NCBI GenBank assembly: GCA_017645945.1
Contig: JAGCNL010000031.1
Span: forward strand, 1 to 64,000
Length of the DNA: 64,000 nucleotides
Direction of reading: 5' to 3'
Origin: Salinivirgaceae bacterium
GTDB taxonomy: Bacteria; Bacteroidota; Bacteroidia; Bacteroidales; SZUA-534
Both the position numbers and the translations under genes were made by a program. The notes beneath the pieces are model-generated. The model worked only from the letters and a program-made list of their open reading frames with translations, made no database searches and was not told the origin of the DNA. Positions 27,603-36,617 of the stretch are shown here, piece by piece. How positions within the stretch are numbered: position 1 is the stretch's first letter; each line of letters opens with the position of its first letter.

Positions 27603-28178
27603 TTATTCCTCATCAGGTTTTGAATCGATGCGCACTTTCAGAAGGAAGAAATAATTCTCGTTATCCTCCAATGGCAGGAATTGGTAATCGAGCTGACGAC
27701 CAGTCTTGCGGGCAATATCAATAAGTCCCAAACCAGCGCCACCTTTTTCTGAAAGCGTTCCTTCGCGAATCTGCTTCTTATAAAGAGCGTTCAAATCGTC
27801 CTTGTTAAGGCTGTTGATGTTATCGATTGACTTTTTCAGGCCCTCGATTTTCTCTTTCAGGATTCTGTTGGCCGTAATCACACTCCAATAACCGTCTTTC
27901 TTGCCAACGATAAACAAACCGTTGCCAATGCCGTCGTTCTGGTCAACATCGTCAGAGTGCTTTGTCATGTTTTGCAGGCACTCCACCATAACGTGGAAAA
28001 CTTTGCGTTTAACCGCTTTGTCTTCATTCGACTTGTCCATGTCGCGTTCTGCCATTGAAGTAAACATTTTCATAACCTCATGGCTGAATTCACCTTCATA
28101 TACCAGCGAAAAACCATTGCTGGCCATCTCATCATGTAATGAGAGAACTGATTTGATAAGATTTATATTGGCACTCAT
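27603..28178 (-). CDS. SiaB-family protein kinase (HATPase-like, DUF6272)
   Basis: A 191-residue soluble protein with a reduced GHKL/anti-sigma-kinase-like fold. FHVMVECLQNMTKHSD matches the N-box helix (Glu-x3-Asn) that holds Mg-ATP. GGAGLGLIDIARKTG is the glycine-rich G-box, and FFLLKVRI is the final strand. SiaB of Pseudomonas phosphorylates SiaC, and the PP2C phosphatase SiaA reverses it. No SiaC homologue is present here, so the substrate is unknown. The neighbouring adenylate-type cyclase and the SpoIIE phosphatase at 18.5-20.7 kb are candidate partners. Confidence 0.85.
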   Translation of the reverse strand: MSANINLIKSVLSLHDEMASNGFSLVYEGEFSHEVMKMFTSMAERDMDKSNEDKAVKRKVFHVMVECLQNMTKHSDDVDQNDGIGNGLFIVGKKDGYWSVITANRILKEKIEGLKKSIDNINSLNKDDLNALYKKQIREGTLSEKGGAGLGLIDIARKTGRQLDYQFLPLEDNENYFFLLKVRIDSKPDEE

Positions 28179-28279
28179 AATGCTAAAATCACTTACTATT
28201 GTTGTTAAACAGTGGCTAAGGTAAACTTTTTAATTAATCTACGCAAAAAAAATCGCACTACCTTTCCATTTGTTTCAAA

Positions 28280-29146
28280 TCATTTCTTTTTTGCTTTCGC
28301 AAGTTTCTGAAAATCTTTTGCCAACATGCCTTCTTTTGCCTTGTCGCTAATCATGTGCCAAGCAAAATAGTAGAGGCGGGCATCAGATGCTCCAACGATA
28401 GCCTTATAGCAGCGCACGTCTTTTTTGCGTGTTCCTTCAGGACCAACCTTGTGAAGCAGCACAACTTCGGGGTCGCGACGGTCAATAGCAGCCTCCACCT
28501 CTTCTCTCGACACAATTTTAAATTTGTACGGATAGAGCGATTTAATCTTTGCCTCAGTGTTAAGGTCGGGATTCAGCTCCTCTTTAACCAGATAGAGAGT
28601 CTTTTCGTGGATGTCGGCCATCTGCGAGTTGTAATGTTTCAGAATGTTCTTCTTTGTGAGTTTTGGATTCTCTGTAGTCAGCTTGATGTGGTTCTGGAGG
28701 AAGCGGCAGAGCAAACCAAGTTTGTAACCGTACGACTCCTCATCAACACCGTTGTAGCAAATTGGCACTGAAGCAATGTCAGGCATCTGGCGAACATACT
28801 CATAATCACCGCCAAGCTCTACGCAGAGATAATCGAACTTCGACTTTGTCTTGTCTTTGTCGTTATAAACAATGTTTTTGACAAGGAAAGACTTTGTGGA
28901 ATCCTTGCGGGCGGCCTCGAACTCTGCAGTTGAGAATGTAACGGTTTCGTATTTGGTTATGTCCCAATGCTTTTCTACCGTTTCTTTGATTTTGAGGTTG
29001 TACTCCAACAACGGGTTGTTTTCCAAAACCACTACGGTTGTGGTGTTTTTAAAACGATTAAGTTCAGCAGGGGTTCCAACGGCTTGCTGCGCTTGTGCAC
29101 TGTAGGCGAATGCGCCCATCATGATAATTGCAAATAATTTTCTCAT
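28280..29146 (-). CDS. Secreted hypothetical protein
   Basis: A 288-residue exported protein. ATG at 29146 begins a clean signal peptide (MRKLFAIIMMGAFAYSAQAQ); the frame is open to 29278 but the extra N-terminal part does not look like protein. The mature part has NTTTVVVLENNPLLEYNLKIKETVEKHW, a middle segment with FDYLCVELGGDYEY, and a Lys-rich C-terminus (KDFQKLAKAKKK). No catalytic motif or membrane segment is seen, and I do not recognise a family. A TATTTTTG -7 box is on the minus strand at 29173-29180. Confidence 0.75.
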   Translation of the reverse strand: MRKLFAIIMMGAFAYSAQAQQAVGTPAELNRFKNTTTVVVLENNPLLEYNLKIKETVEKHWDITKYETVTFSTAEFEAARKDSTKSFLVKNIVYNDKDKTKSKFDYLCVELGGDYEYVRQMPDIASVPICYNGVDEESYGYKLGLLCRFLQNHIKLTTENPKLTKKNILKHYNSQMADIHEKTLYLVKEELNPDLNTEAKIKSLYPYKFKIVSREEVEAAIDRRDPEVVLLHKVGPEGTRKKDVRCYKAIVGASDARLYYFAWHMISDKAKEGMLAKDFQKLAKAKKK

Positions 29147-29502
29147 AGTTTCAACTATTATTAATTTATTGGCAAAAATAATATAATCCGCAACAATGCA
29201 ACCCGATAAAAACAATTGTCTGAATATCTTTTTTAAAAACAACTGCCCGCGGCGTATTCGCAAAAGATAATCAACCATTTACACCGCAATTTTTATTTCG
29301 CACAGTAATCTTTCGATAGTATTTGGGCGCCGCATCTTTTCTGAGGTAAAAGTTGTAATGAATTGTCATTCCGCACGAAACGGATATTGCCGTTCACCAC
29401 GATTTTTATCCTCTTTGCAAAGGAAAACACTCTACAAACCTAAAAAACGTCAAATGACAAATAAGATTTTTACTTTTGCACTACTATTTAAAATATCAGA
29501 AG
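29147..29502. other. Divergent intergenic region with two promoters
   Basis: 356 bases between divergent genes. A minus-strand TATTTTTG (29173-29180) and a plus-strand TACTTTTG (29471-29478) are the likely -7 boxes. A short plus-strand frame (29358-29588) overlaps the start of the next gene in another frame and is not credible. Nothing else is seen. Confidence 0.45.
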
Positions 29503-30588
29503 ATGAAACGGGTATTATTTTCACTGATTGCGACATTCCTGGTAATTGCTGCCATGGCGCAGAACGGTCCGGTTGTGAGCTGGACTGAAGCATCATATAA
29601 TTTTGGCGAAATCAAAGAGGCTGACGGCCCTGTGTCGCATAAGTTCGAACTGACCAACACCGGCGACGCTCCGCTTGTCATAACCTATGTCAAACCATCG
29701 TGCGGCTGCACCACATCCGACTACACAAAGGAACCAATCATGCCTGGAGCAAAAGGCTTTGTTTCTGCCACATACAATCCGCAAGGGCGCCCAGGTCCGT
29801 TCAACAAATCGATTGATGTGACAACAAACTGCAAGCCTGAGGTCACAACCGTCAGATTCAAAGGCAATGTGATTGAGCGCGAAAAGACGATGGCTGAGCT
29901 GCATCCGCGCAAAATTGGCGACCTCAACCTCGAAGTAATCCACATTTCGCTGCTCAAAGTCAAGAATACCGAAGTGAGAACCGACAGCACCAGCGTTGCC
30001 AACCTCACCGACAAACCGCTGAAACTGGCTTTTACCAGCGTACCTAAACACATAAAAATCAAAGCAGTTCCGGAAACGCTGGAACCCAACCAGCAGGGCA
30101 AAATCATTGTTGAATACGACGCTACGCAGCGCAGCGACTGGGGGTTTGTGATGGACAAAGTAATCGTCTCAATCAACGGCAGCACAAACAACAACAAAAA
30201 CATCCTTTCGATAAGCGCCACAATTGAGGAAGACTTCTCAAATTATTCGAAGGAGCAACTCGAAACGGCACCCAAAATGGTGTTTGACGAGACTAGCTTC
30301 AACTTCGGGACAATAACCCAAGGCGAGAAAGTGAACCATTCGTTCAAATTCCGCAACGAAGGCAAATCCGAGCTGGTTATAAGAAAGATATCCACATCAT
30401 GCGGCTGCACAGCGGTTAACAGCAATCCAGGTGTCATCAAACCTGGTGAATCATCGTCAATCGACATCACTTTCAACTCTGCCGACAAAACAAACCGACA
30501 GAACAAAAGCATCACCATAATTTGCAACGACCCGACAAACTCGCGGCAGACTTTGTACATTGTGGGCGATGTGAAAAAGAAACAATAA
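29503..30588 (+). CDS. Secreted protein with two DUF1573 domains
   Basis: A 361-residue exported protein with signal peptide (MKRVLFSLIATFLVIAAMAQ). Two immunoglobulin-like DUF1573 domains lie at about 30-120 and 270-355; each has the signature F.FG-I (YNFGEIKEADG and FNFGTITQGEK) and a Ser-Cys-Gly-Cys-Thr motif (KPSCGCTTSDY, STSCGCTAVNS). A middle region of about 130 residues looks like a third, diverged Ig-like fold. The Cys-Gly-Cys pairs could be disulfides or ligate something. Function of the family is unknown. ATG at 29503 is preferred over the longer frame at 29476. The TonB receptor gene follows after a terminator. Confidence 0.88.
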   Translation: MKRVLFSLIATFLVIAAMAQNGPVVSWTEASYNFGEIKEADGPVSHKFELTNTGDAPLVITYVKPSCGCTTSDYTKEPIMPGAKGFVSATYNPQGRPGPFNKSIDVTTNCKPEVTTVRFKGNVIEREKTMAELHPRKIGDLNLEVIHISLLKVKNTEVRTDSTSVANLTDKPLKLAFTSVPKHIKIKAVPETLEPNQQGKIIVEYDATQRSDWGFVMDKVIVSINGSTNNNKNILSISATIEEDFSNYSKEQLETAPKMVFDETSFNFGTITQGEKVNHSFKFRNEGKSELVIRKISTSCGCTAVNSNPGVIKPGESSSIDITFNSADKTNRQNKSITIICNDPTNSRQTLYIVGDVKKKQ

Positions 30589-30608
30589 ATAACTGCAAAA
30601 AGAAAAAC

Positions 30609-30650
30609 TGCAGGCGGCATTCTTAGTCAGATTGCCGCCCGCATTATTTT
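30609..30650 (+). terminator. Terminator between DUF1573 gene and TonB receptor
   Basis: TGCAGGCGGCA pairs with TGCCGCCCGCA (one A-C internal mismatch) around a 13-base loop, followed by TTATTTTATT. It ends seven bases before the receptor ATG, so the receptor may depend on read-through. Confidence 0.7.
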
Positions 30651-30656
30651 ATTACA

Positions 30657-33188
30657 ATGCTGAAAAAGAATCTGCTTATAGCATTATTCCTGATTGCGCT
30701 CGCCTATGCCGGCTCGGCTCAAAATCAAACACTCAGCATTCGTACAAACATAAATACAGCCGGAAAAACCATTAAACAGGTCATCGCCGAAATAGAAAAA
30801 GACTATCAGGTGGACTTCTCATACTCCGACAACCTGCTTCCCAAAAAACGCTTGAACGAAATTGACAACGGGGAATCTCTTGGACAATTCCTTGACAATT
30901 TGCTGACACAACACAGTATCGGTTTTAAATTGATTGACAACCAGATAGTCTTGTTTCATTCTCCACAAAAAGCAAAACAATATTATCTGACCGGCTACAT
31001 CACCGACAGCAAAAACTCCGAAAGCATTGTGAACGGAGCCATATATGTGGCGGACATTGGTGTGGGCACAATATCAAACAATTACGGCTATTTCTCAATT
31101 CTGCTTACCGAAGGCCAGCACCACCTGAGAACCAACAGTCTCGGCTACCTGACTGCCGACACAGTAATCGACATCAACCGCGACACTGTCTGCCAAATAA
31201 AGCTGGTTCCTGTCTCCTACCAAATGAACGAAATAATTGTAACCGACCAAAACAGGGACGATTTCATTGCCTCGGCCATGAATTCGATTGCAAAAATTGA
31301 CATCGAGAAACTGAAACAGATGCCCAATGTGCTTGGCGAGCACGATGCTCTGCGCAACCTCGACATGCTGTCAGGTATGCAGATGAGCGAATTCTCTACC
31401 AGCAACATCTGTGTCCGCGGTGGCGCGGGCGACCAGACCCTATTTTTGATGGACGAGGCCAACATCTACAACGCATCGCACTTTGGCGGCTTTGCATCGG
31501 TGTTCAACCCTGACGTGGTGAAACATATAAACATTCACAAGAACGAACTGCCGACGAGCGAGACCGGCGCTTTGTCGTCGATAATTGATGTCAGGCTGCG
31601 CGACGGCGACATGCAGCAGTGGCACACCAAAGGCTCCATTGGTCTGCTGACGGCCAGGCTGCTTGTCGAGGGACCGCTGAAGAAGGACAAATCGTCGTTG
31701 CTGGTGGCTGTGCGCCGCACCTTCGCCGACCAGCTTGCCAAGCCGATCATGAACGCCATCAACTTCAAACTCAGTTTCTACTATTTCGACTCCAACATCA
31801 AGTTCAACTATAAGTTCAATCCGCGAAACCGAATCTATTGGTCGTGGTACACGGGCGGCGACCATCTGGACCACTCGATGTATCTGAAACGCATCAACCA
31901 CATTTCAACTCTGCGCTGGAACCACATTTTCGGAGACAATCTGTTCTGCAACACGTCAGTTATCGGCTCATTCAACCGTACTGACCTGCTCAACTTCCAC
32001 TACAATGGAGCGTTCAGCTGGCGGTCGATATGTTGGGACACAAAGGTCAAAATCGATTTTACCCACCACGTGAACGACATCGTCAGCCTGAAATACGGAT
32101 GGCAGACAACATTCTACAGTCTTGAGCCTTTCGACCTCACCCCCGACGATGAGAACATCTCATTCAAAGACAGCCGCATCCACGCGCAACCTATTTACAA
32201 TCACGGCATTTACATCGACCAGACTTACAACATCGGGGCGCGGCTGACAATGGACGCAGGCTTCAGGATGAACAGCCACAGCGGCCCAACCGACCACACC
32301 AACGCAAAGGATTCAACCATATTCTATCCGGAATGGAACCTCACGGCATGCTACCGCCCATCGGAGAATATGCTCATAAAACTGAACTCGTCTTTGAAAT
32401 ACCAGACCATCCACCAGATGCAAATCAGTTCCTACGGCATCACCGTAAACCGCTGGATGCCAGCCAACTCGCGGTTCATGCCCGAACAAAGCCTCAACAT
32501 GTCGGTCAGCGCCAACTACAAGGCCACCGACTGGATGAATGTGAGTGCGAACATCTACCAAAGGCGGCTGAAGAATCTGATTGAAACGCTTCAGGAGGTG
32601 CGGCTTCTGTATGAAATCAACCCTGAAAGGTTCGCCCACAACTCATCAGTGAAAGTTCACGGCTGCGAGCTGACCGCCTCCATAACAACTGACAAGCTGA
32701 TGATGACCGCCACCTACGACTATACCAACTCGAGATGGCTGACAAACGGGCTCAACAACGACGAAAGCTACCCTGCTTCATTCATCAGAAAACACTCTGT
32801 CATCATATCGGGAACATACCACATTAATAATCGTATGCGTGTGTCGACGGCATGGCAGATTGCATCGGGCCTTCCGTACACTGCCGCTGTAGGCAAATAT
32901 GTTATTGACGGGAAAACAGTTATGCAGTTCGACAACAACAAAATCAACACCGAGCACCTGCCAAACTACAACCGACTTGATGTCAGTCTGGACATCGACA
33001 GCAAAAAGAATCCTTCAAGGAAATGGAATGGTTACTGGAACATATCAGTCTACAATCTGTATGCCCGCAAAAACCCGCTTGGTGTGTCGTATTTCACCAC
33101 CAACAACCTTGGGCAGGTTGAACTCAACCCCGGCTACTACTACTTCTACCAGTTCGTGCCGTCAGTTTCGTACAGATTTGAATTTTAA
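30657..33188 (+). CDS. TonB-dependent receptor with STN signalling domain
   Basis: An 843-residue outer-membrane transporter. Order: signal peptide (to about 21), STN/secretin short domain (about 25-102: AGKTIKQVIAEIEKDYQVDFSYSDNLL), a carboxypeptidase-like regulatory domain (about 110-195, YLTGYITDSKNSESIVNGAIY), a plug (about 205-330, LGEHDALRNLDMLSGMQ, ICVRGGAGDQTLFLMDEANIYN) and a barrel ending in Arg-Phe-Glu-Phe. STN domains normally pass an occupancy signal to a FecR-type anti-sigma factor; none is next to it. No SusD-like lipoprotein follows. The ligand is unknown. Confidence 0.92.
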   Translation: MLKKNLLIALFLIALAYAGSAQNQTLSIRTNINTAGKTIKQVIAEIEKDYQVDFSYSDNLLPKKRLNEIDNGESLGQFLDNLLTQHSIGFKLIDNQIVLFHSPQKAKQYYLTGYITDSKNSESIVNGAIYVADIGVGTISNNYGYFSILLTEGQHHLRTNSLGYLTADTVIDINRDTVCQIKLVPVSYQMNEIIVTDQNRDDFIASAMNSIAKIDIEKLKQMPNVLGEHDALRNLDMLSGMQMSEFSTSNICVRGGAGDQTLFLMDEANIYNASHFGGFASVFNPDVVKHINIHKNELPTSETGALSSIIDVRLRDGDMQQWHTKGSIGLLTARLLVEGPLKKDKSSLLVAVRRTFADQLAKPIMNAINFKLSFYYFDSNIKFNYKFNPRNRIYWSWYTGGDHLDHSMYLKRINHISTLRWNHIFGDNLFCNTSVIGSFNRTDLLNFHYNGAFSWRSICWDTKVKIDFTHHVNDIVSLKYGWQTTFYSLEPFDLTPDDENISFKDSRIHAQPIYNHGIYIDQTYNIGARLTMDAGFRMNSHSGPTDHTNAKDSTIFYPEWNLTACYRPSENMLIKLNSSLKYQTIHQMQISSYGITVNRWMPANSRFMPEQSLNMSVSANYKATDWMNVSANIYQRRLKNLIETLQEVRLLYEINPERFAHNSSVKVHGCELTASITTDKLMMTATYDYTNSRWLTNGLNNDESYPASFIRKHSVIISGTYHINNRMRVSTAWQIASGLPYTAAVGKYVIDGKTVMQFDNNKINTEHLPNYNRLDVSLDIDSKKNPSRKWNGYWNISVYNLYARKNPLGVSYFTTNNLGQVELNPGYYYFYQFVPSVSYRFEF

Positions 33189-33206
33189 AGTCTGATTTTT
33201 AAGCCG

Positions 33207-33587
33207 TTACGCGCCTAGAATCCGCTTAAGGTCGGTGATTTGAGCGTCCCAGAGCTCAGTCATTTCCGTAATCTCGTCAGCCTCAGCAAAATCGGTGATT
33301 TCAAGAGCCAAATCATCAGTCAGCTCCGTGGTGGTCAGCTTAAACTCAAAGAAAGTGTCTTCATCCTCATCGTCAATCCAATGGAATCTGACATTTTTGC
33401 CATCCTTTATCGAAAGCAGTTCTGCGCTTCGCTCTTCCTTGTCCCATCTGAACGTAAAAATGTTGTCTTTTTCGTTCACATCGTCAGCAAACCATTCATT
33501 CAGACCGGCGGCAGTGCTCAAACGCGGGAAAAGCACTTTTGTCGAAGTGTTAAAATGGTATTCCAAATCAAATAATTCCTTAGCCAT
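33207..33587 (-). CDS. START-like domain protein (AHSA1/SRPBCC superfamily)
   Basis: A 126-residue soluble protein. AKELFDLEYHFNTSTKVLFPRLSTAAGLNEWFADDV is the conserved N-terminal half of a small START-like family common in Bacteroidetes. The C-terminal half is acidic (WIDDEDEDTFFEF and ITDFAEADEITEMTELW). The open frame extends to 33641 and would there look like a lipoprotein (FFISC), but the family start MAKELF at 33587 is much more likely. Helix-grip proteins of this type bind hydrophobic ligands or act as co-chaperones; the role here is unknown. It is convergent to the TonB receptor and divergent from the LptF/G gene. Confidence 0.82.
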   Translation of the reverse strand: MAKELFDLEYHFNTSTKVLFPRLSTAAGLNEWFADDVNEKDNIFTFRWDKEERSAELLSIKDGKNVRFHWIDDEDEDTFFEFKLTTTELTDDLALEITDFAEADEITEMTELWDAQITDLKRILGA

Positions 33588-33808
33588 TGCGTTGTCGTTG
33601 GTTTTGGTGCAAGATATAAAAAAGAATAAAACAAACAACATTGCGGCAAAAAGTTGGAAACCGGGAAGAAGTTTTTCCTGTCAACCTTCATTCATTATTT
33701 CAGAAACAGAAGCCATAAATTCAATTCAAACATCGGTAGATACGCATAAAATGAGTAATATTGCAAATTAAAGGATTGCCAAGGCAGACAATCCATAAAT
33801 ACCAGAAT

Positions 33809-35401
33809 GTGAAAAAGTTATATAGATTCATACTAAAATCGTACATCGGGCCGTTCGTCCTGACATTTTTCATATCGATGTTCATACTGCTCATGCAGTT
33901 CCTGTGGAGGTATCTTGACGATATTGTGGGCAAAGGACTTGGCGCGGCCGTGATAACCGAGTTGATGTTATATGCATGCAGCAGCCTGGTGCCGATGGCA
34001 TTGCCTCTGGCCGTGCTTCTAGGTTCGATTATGACCTTCGGCAACCTTGCCGAGCACTATGAGCTGATGGCCATAAAATCAGCAGGAATATCACTGGTGA
34101 AAATCATGCGGCCACTGATTGTGTTTGTTATAGGCGTAAGCATCGGCGCATTTCTGTTCTCGAACAACGTTATGCCATACACCAACCTGAAATTGAAGAC
34201 GTTAGTAAAAGACATCAAGCAGCAGAGACCTGAAGTGTCGATAACAGAGGGTGTTTTCAGCGATGCCATCGAGAACTACAGCATAAAGGTTGGACGCAAG
34301 AGCCACAAAGGCCCAATGCTCTATGATATAATGATTTACAATCACACCAGCGAAAACGGCAACCGCGATGTCACTTTGGCCGATTCGGGCACCATGATCA
34401 TCACAAACGACAAGCGGTATATGGTCATCACGCTCTACAACGGAACCAATTATGTTGAGGAGGTGGAAAAACGCAAGCGCTGGGAAAACAGAGATTTCCC
34501 CCAAAGGACAACCCACTTCAAGGAGGAACGGTTCATGATTGACCTTTCGGGAATGGGTTTCGAGCGGTCGGACGAAGACCTATACAAATATAGATATGAC
34601 ATGCTGAATTTAAGCCAGTTGCAATACACAATCGACTCACTTTATAAAAACTTGGAAAAAACGGCCGACGGCTACCTCACTTTATTTACCAAAGACAAAT
34701 ATTTCAAAAAGCTAGTTCACACAGGCGATGACAGCCTTTGGTATCAGAGAGACGAGGTTCCCGCAACCTCAAGTTTCGACATTGACTCCGTTTTAGCCAC
34801 AATGACAAAAGGCAATATTTCCGGAGTATTGAGCTACGCCGTTGAAAATGCACGCGATAGCAAGTCATTCATTTCGCAATCGGCATCGGAAATGCAAGGC
34901 CGAAAGAAAACCATCAAGCGCTACGAGATAGAGTGGCACCGCAAATTCACCCTGTCGATGGCCTGCCTGCTGATGTTCTTCATCGGGGCTCCGCTTGGCG
35001 CGATAATCCGCAAGGGCGGCATCGGCACACCGATTGTGGTATCGGTGCTGTTTTTCGTCATCTACTACGTGACAGACATCAGCTGCATGAAAGCCGCCAA
35101 AATGGGCACATGGCCGTCGTGGCTGGGAATGTGGATGTCGTCAATAGTCTTTACTCCATTGGGGGCCTTCCTCACATACAAAGCCGTGAAGGACGCCACC
35201 TTCCTCGAACTCAGCACTTACACCGATTTCTTCCGTAAAGTGTTCGAAAAAATGATGAAAAACCGCACGTTTGCCGCCATTGTCAGATTTTTCATGTCGG
35301 AAGAGAAGAAGGCGAAGGCCAAATTAGCCGCCGAGTTGGAGCGGAAAAAACAAGCGCTTTTTAGTTCTTTCAACCAACACAAAGACGATGCAAACGCCTG
35401 A
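33809..35401 (+). CDS. LptF/LptG family permease
   Basis: A 530-residue inner-membrane subunit of the lipopolysaccharide-export ABC complex (LptB2FG). GTG at 33809 (MKKLYRFILKSYIGPF) is the family-like start; TTG at 33761 would add 16 unrelated residues. Three membrane helices lie at the N-terminus (about 13-35, 52-75, 95-120) with the typical LGSIMTFGNLAEHYELMAIKSAGIS coupling-helix segment. A periplasmic beta-jellyroll domain (about 130-370) and three C-terminal helices follow. It is longer than Escherichia LptF/G (about 360) because of an enlarged periplasmic domain, as is usual in Bacteroidetes. It overlaps the next gene by 14 bases. Confidence 0.9.
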   Translation: MKKLYRFILKSYIGPFVLTFFISMFILLMQFLWRYLDDIVGKGLGAAVITELMLYACSSLVPMALPLAVLLGSIMTFGNLAEHYELMAIKSAGISLVKIMRPLIVFVIGVSIGAFLFSNNVMPYTNLKLKTLVKDIKQQRPEVSITEGVFSDAIENYSIKVGRKSHKGPMLYDIMIYNHTSENGNRDVTLADSGTMIITNDKRYMVITLYNGTNYVEEVEKRKRWENRDFPQRTTHFKEERFMIDLSGMGFERSDEDLYKYRYDMLNLSQLQYTIDSLYKNLEKTADGYLTLFTKDKYFKKLVHTGDDSLWYQRDEVPATSSFDIDSVLATMTKGNISGVLSYAVENARDSKSFISQSASEMQGRKKTIKRYEIEWHRKFTLSMACLLMFFIGAPLGAIIRKGGIGTPIVVSVLFFVIYYVTDISCMKAAKMGTWPSWLGMWMSSIVFTPLGAFLTYKAVKDATFLELSTYTDFFRKVFEKMMKNRTFAAIVRFFMSEEKKAKAKLAAELERKKQALFSSFNQHKDDANA

Positions 35402-36617
35402 TAACCAGCAGCAGCCTATGCGCATACTTGTGTTGTGCAACAAGATGCCCTACCCGTCGAACGATGGCGGCACCATTGCCACGCTCAACATGATTATGGG
35501 ACTGGCTGCGCAGGGCAATACGGTTGATGTGCTGGCCATGCAGACTCACAAGCATAATTTCCCGATAGAGAAACTGTCGGCCGAACTCAAGCAGAACATC
35601 AACTGGCATTCTGTTTGGATTGACACTGAAATCAGTATCGCCAGACTGCTGAAAAACCTGCTTTTCTCACGACTGCCCTACAATGCCGAGCGGTTTGTCT
35701 CGAAAGAGTACGACATGAAGTTGAAAGAGTTGCTGCAAAACAATTACGACATTGTCCAACTTGAAGGGCTCTATCTGACAAGCTACATCAGCACCATCAG
35801 AAAACACTCAAAATCAACCATATCGCTGCGGGCGCACAATGTAGAGCGGCTGATTTGGGAACGACTGGCTGAAACCGAAACCAATCCACTGAAAAAAATA
35901 TACAAACGCATTCTCTGTCGCCGCATAGGCAGACTTGAGCAGCTGACTCTCAGCAAAATAGACCTGCTTGTTCCGATAACCCGAACTGATGCGGCACAAC
36001 TGCCTTTCGAACCCAACCGCACCTATGTTGCGCCTACGGGCATCGAACCGCAGAAGTTTGTGGCATACAAAGCACCAACCATAGAGAAATCAGTCTTTTA
36101 CATTGGCGCGCTTGATTGGGAGCCAAACCAGGAAGCTGTTTTGTGGTTTGTGCGGAACGTTTGGATAAGCGTGCATGAGCAGCACCCCGACTGGGCATTC
36201 CACATTGCAGGGCGTAACGCACCTGAAAGTTTTGCTCGTGAGTTAGCAAAATATCCAGTGGTGTTCGACGGACAAGTGCCCAGCGCACAGGAATTCATTG
36301 AGCAGCATAACATTATGGTTGTTCCACTGCTGTCGGGAAGCGGAATGCGCATAAAAATCATCGAGGCAATGGCGCACTCACGCTGCGTGGTCACCACGCC
36401 TGTGGGCGCCGAAGGCATTGACGCGGAGAATGGCAGCCAGATTCTCATCGGTTCCACACCCGACGAGATGAAAACATTGATTCTGAAGGCGATATCCGAT
36501 ACCGACCACACAAAGGAAATTGCAAACAAAGCATTCGCATTCACGATTAATAATTTCAACAACCGCTTGATTATAAGCGGATTGAACAATTTCTACAAAC
36601 AATGGCTACGGCGCTGA
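35388..36617 (+). CDS. Glycosyltransferase family 4-type protein (GT-B fold)
   Basis: A 409-residue cytoplasmic-face glycosyltransferase. The N-terminal Rossmann domain has ILVLCNKMPYPSNDGGTIATLNMI and the acceptor-side RAHNVERLIWE. The C-terminal donor domain has VFYIGALDWEPNQEAVLWF and VVPLLSGSGMRIKIIEAMAHSRCVVTTPVGAEGI, the E-x7-E-like donor motif of the retaining GT-B enzymes (Glu in KIIEAMA). ATG at 35388 overlaps the LptF/G gene by 14 bases; an internal ATG at 35418 (MRILVL) is an alternative start. The 3' end overlaps the GT2 gene by 16 bases, so the three genes are translationally coupled. The glycan made is unknown. Confidence 0.92.
   Translation: MQTPDNQQQPMRILVLCNKMPYPSNDGGTIATLNMIMGLAAQGNTVDVLAMQTHKHNFPIEKLSAELKQNINWHSVWIDTEISIARLLKNLLFSRLPYNAERFVSKEYDMKLKELLQNNYDIVQLEGLYLTSYISTIRKHSKSTISLRAHNVERLIWERLAETETNPLKKIYKRILCRRIGRLEQLTLSKIDLLVPITRTDAAQLPFEPNRTYVAPTGIEPQKFVAYKAPTIEKSVFYIGALDWEPNQEAVLWFVRNVWISVHEQHPDWAFHIAGRNAPESFARELAKYPVVFDGQVPSAQEFIEQHNIMVVPLLSGSGMRIKIIEAMAHSRCVVTTPVGAEGIDAENGSQILIGSTPDEMKTLILKAISDTDHTKEIANKAFAFTINNFNNRLIISGLNNFYKQWLRR

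Noticed and set aside
29358..29588. 76-residue frame in front of the DUF1573 gene
   Set aside because: It overlaps the true gene start in another frame and has no signal peptide or promoter of its own.
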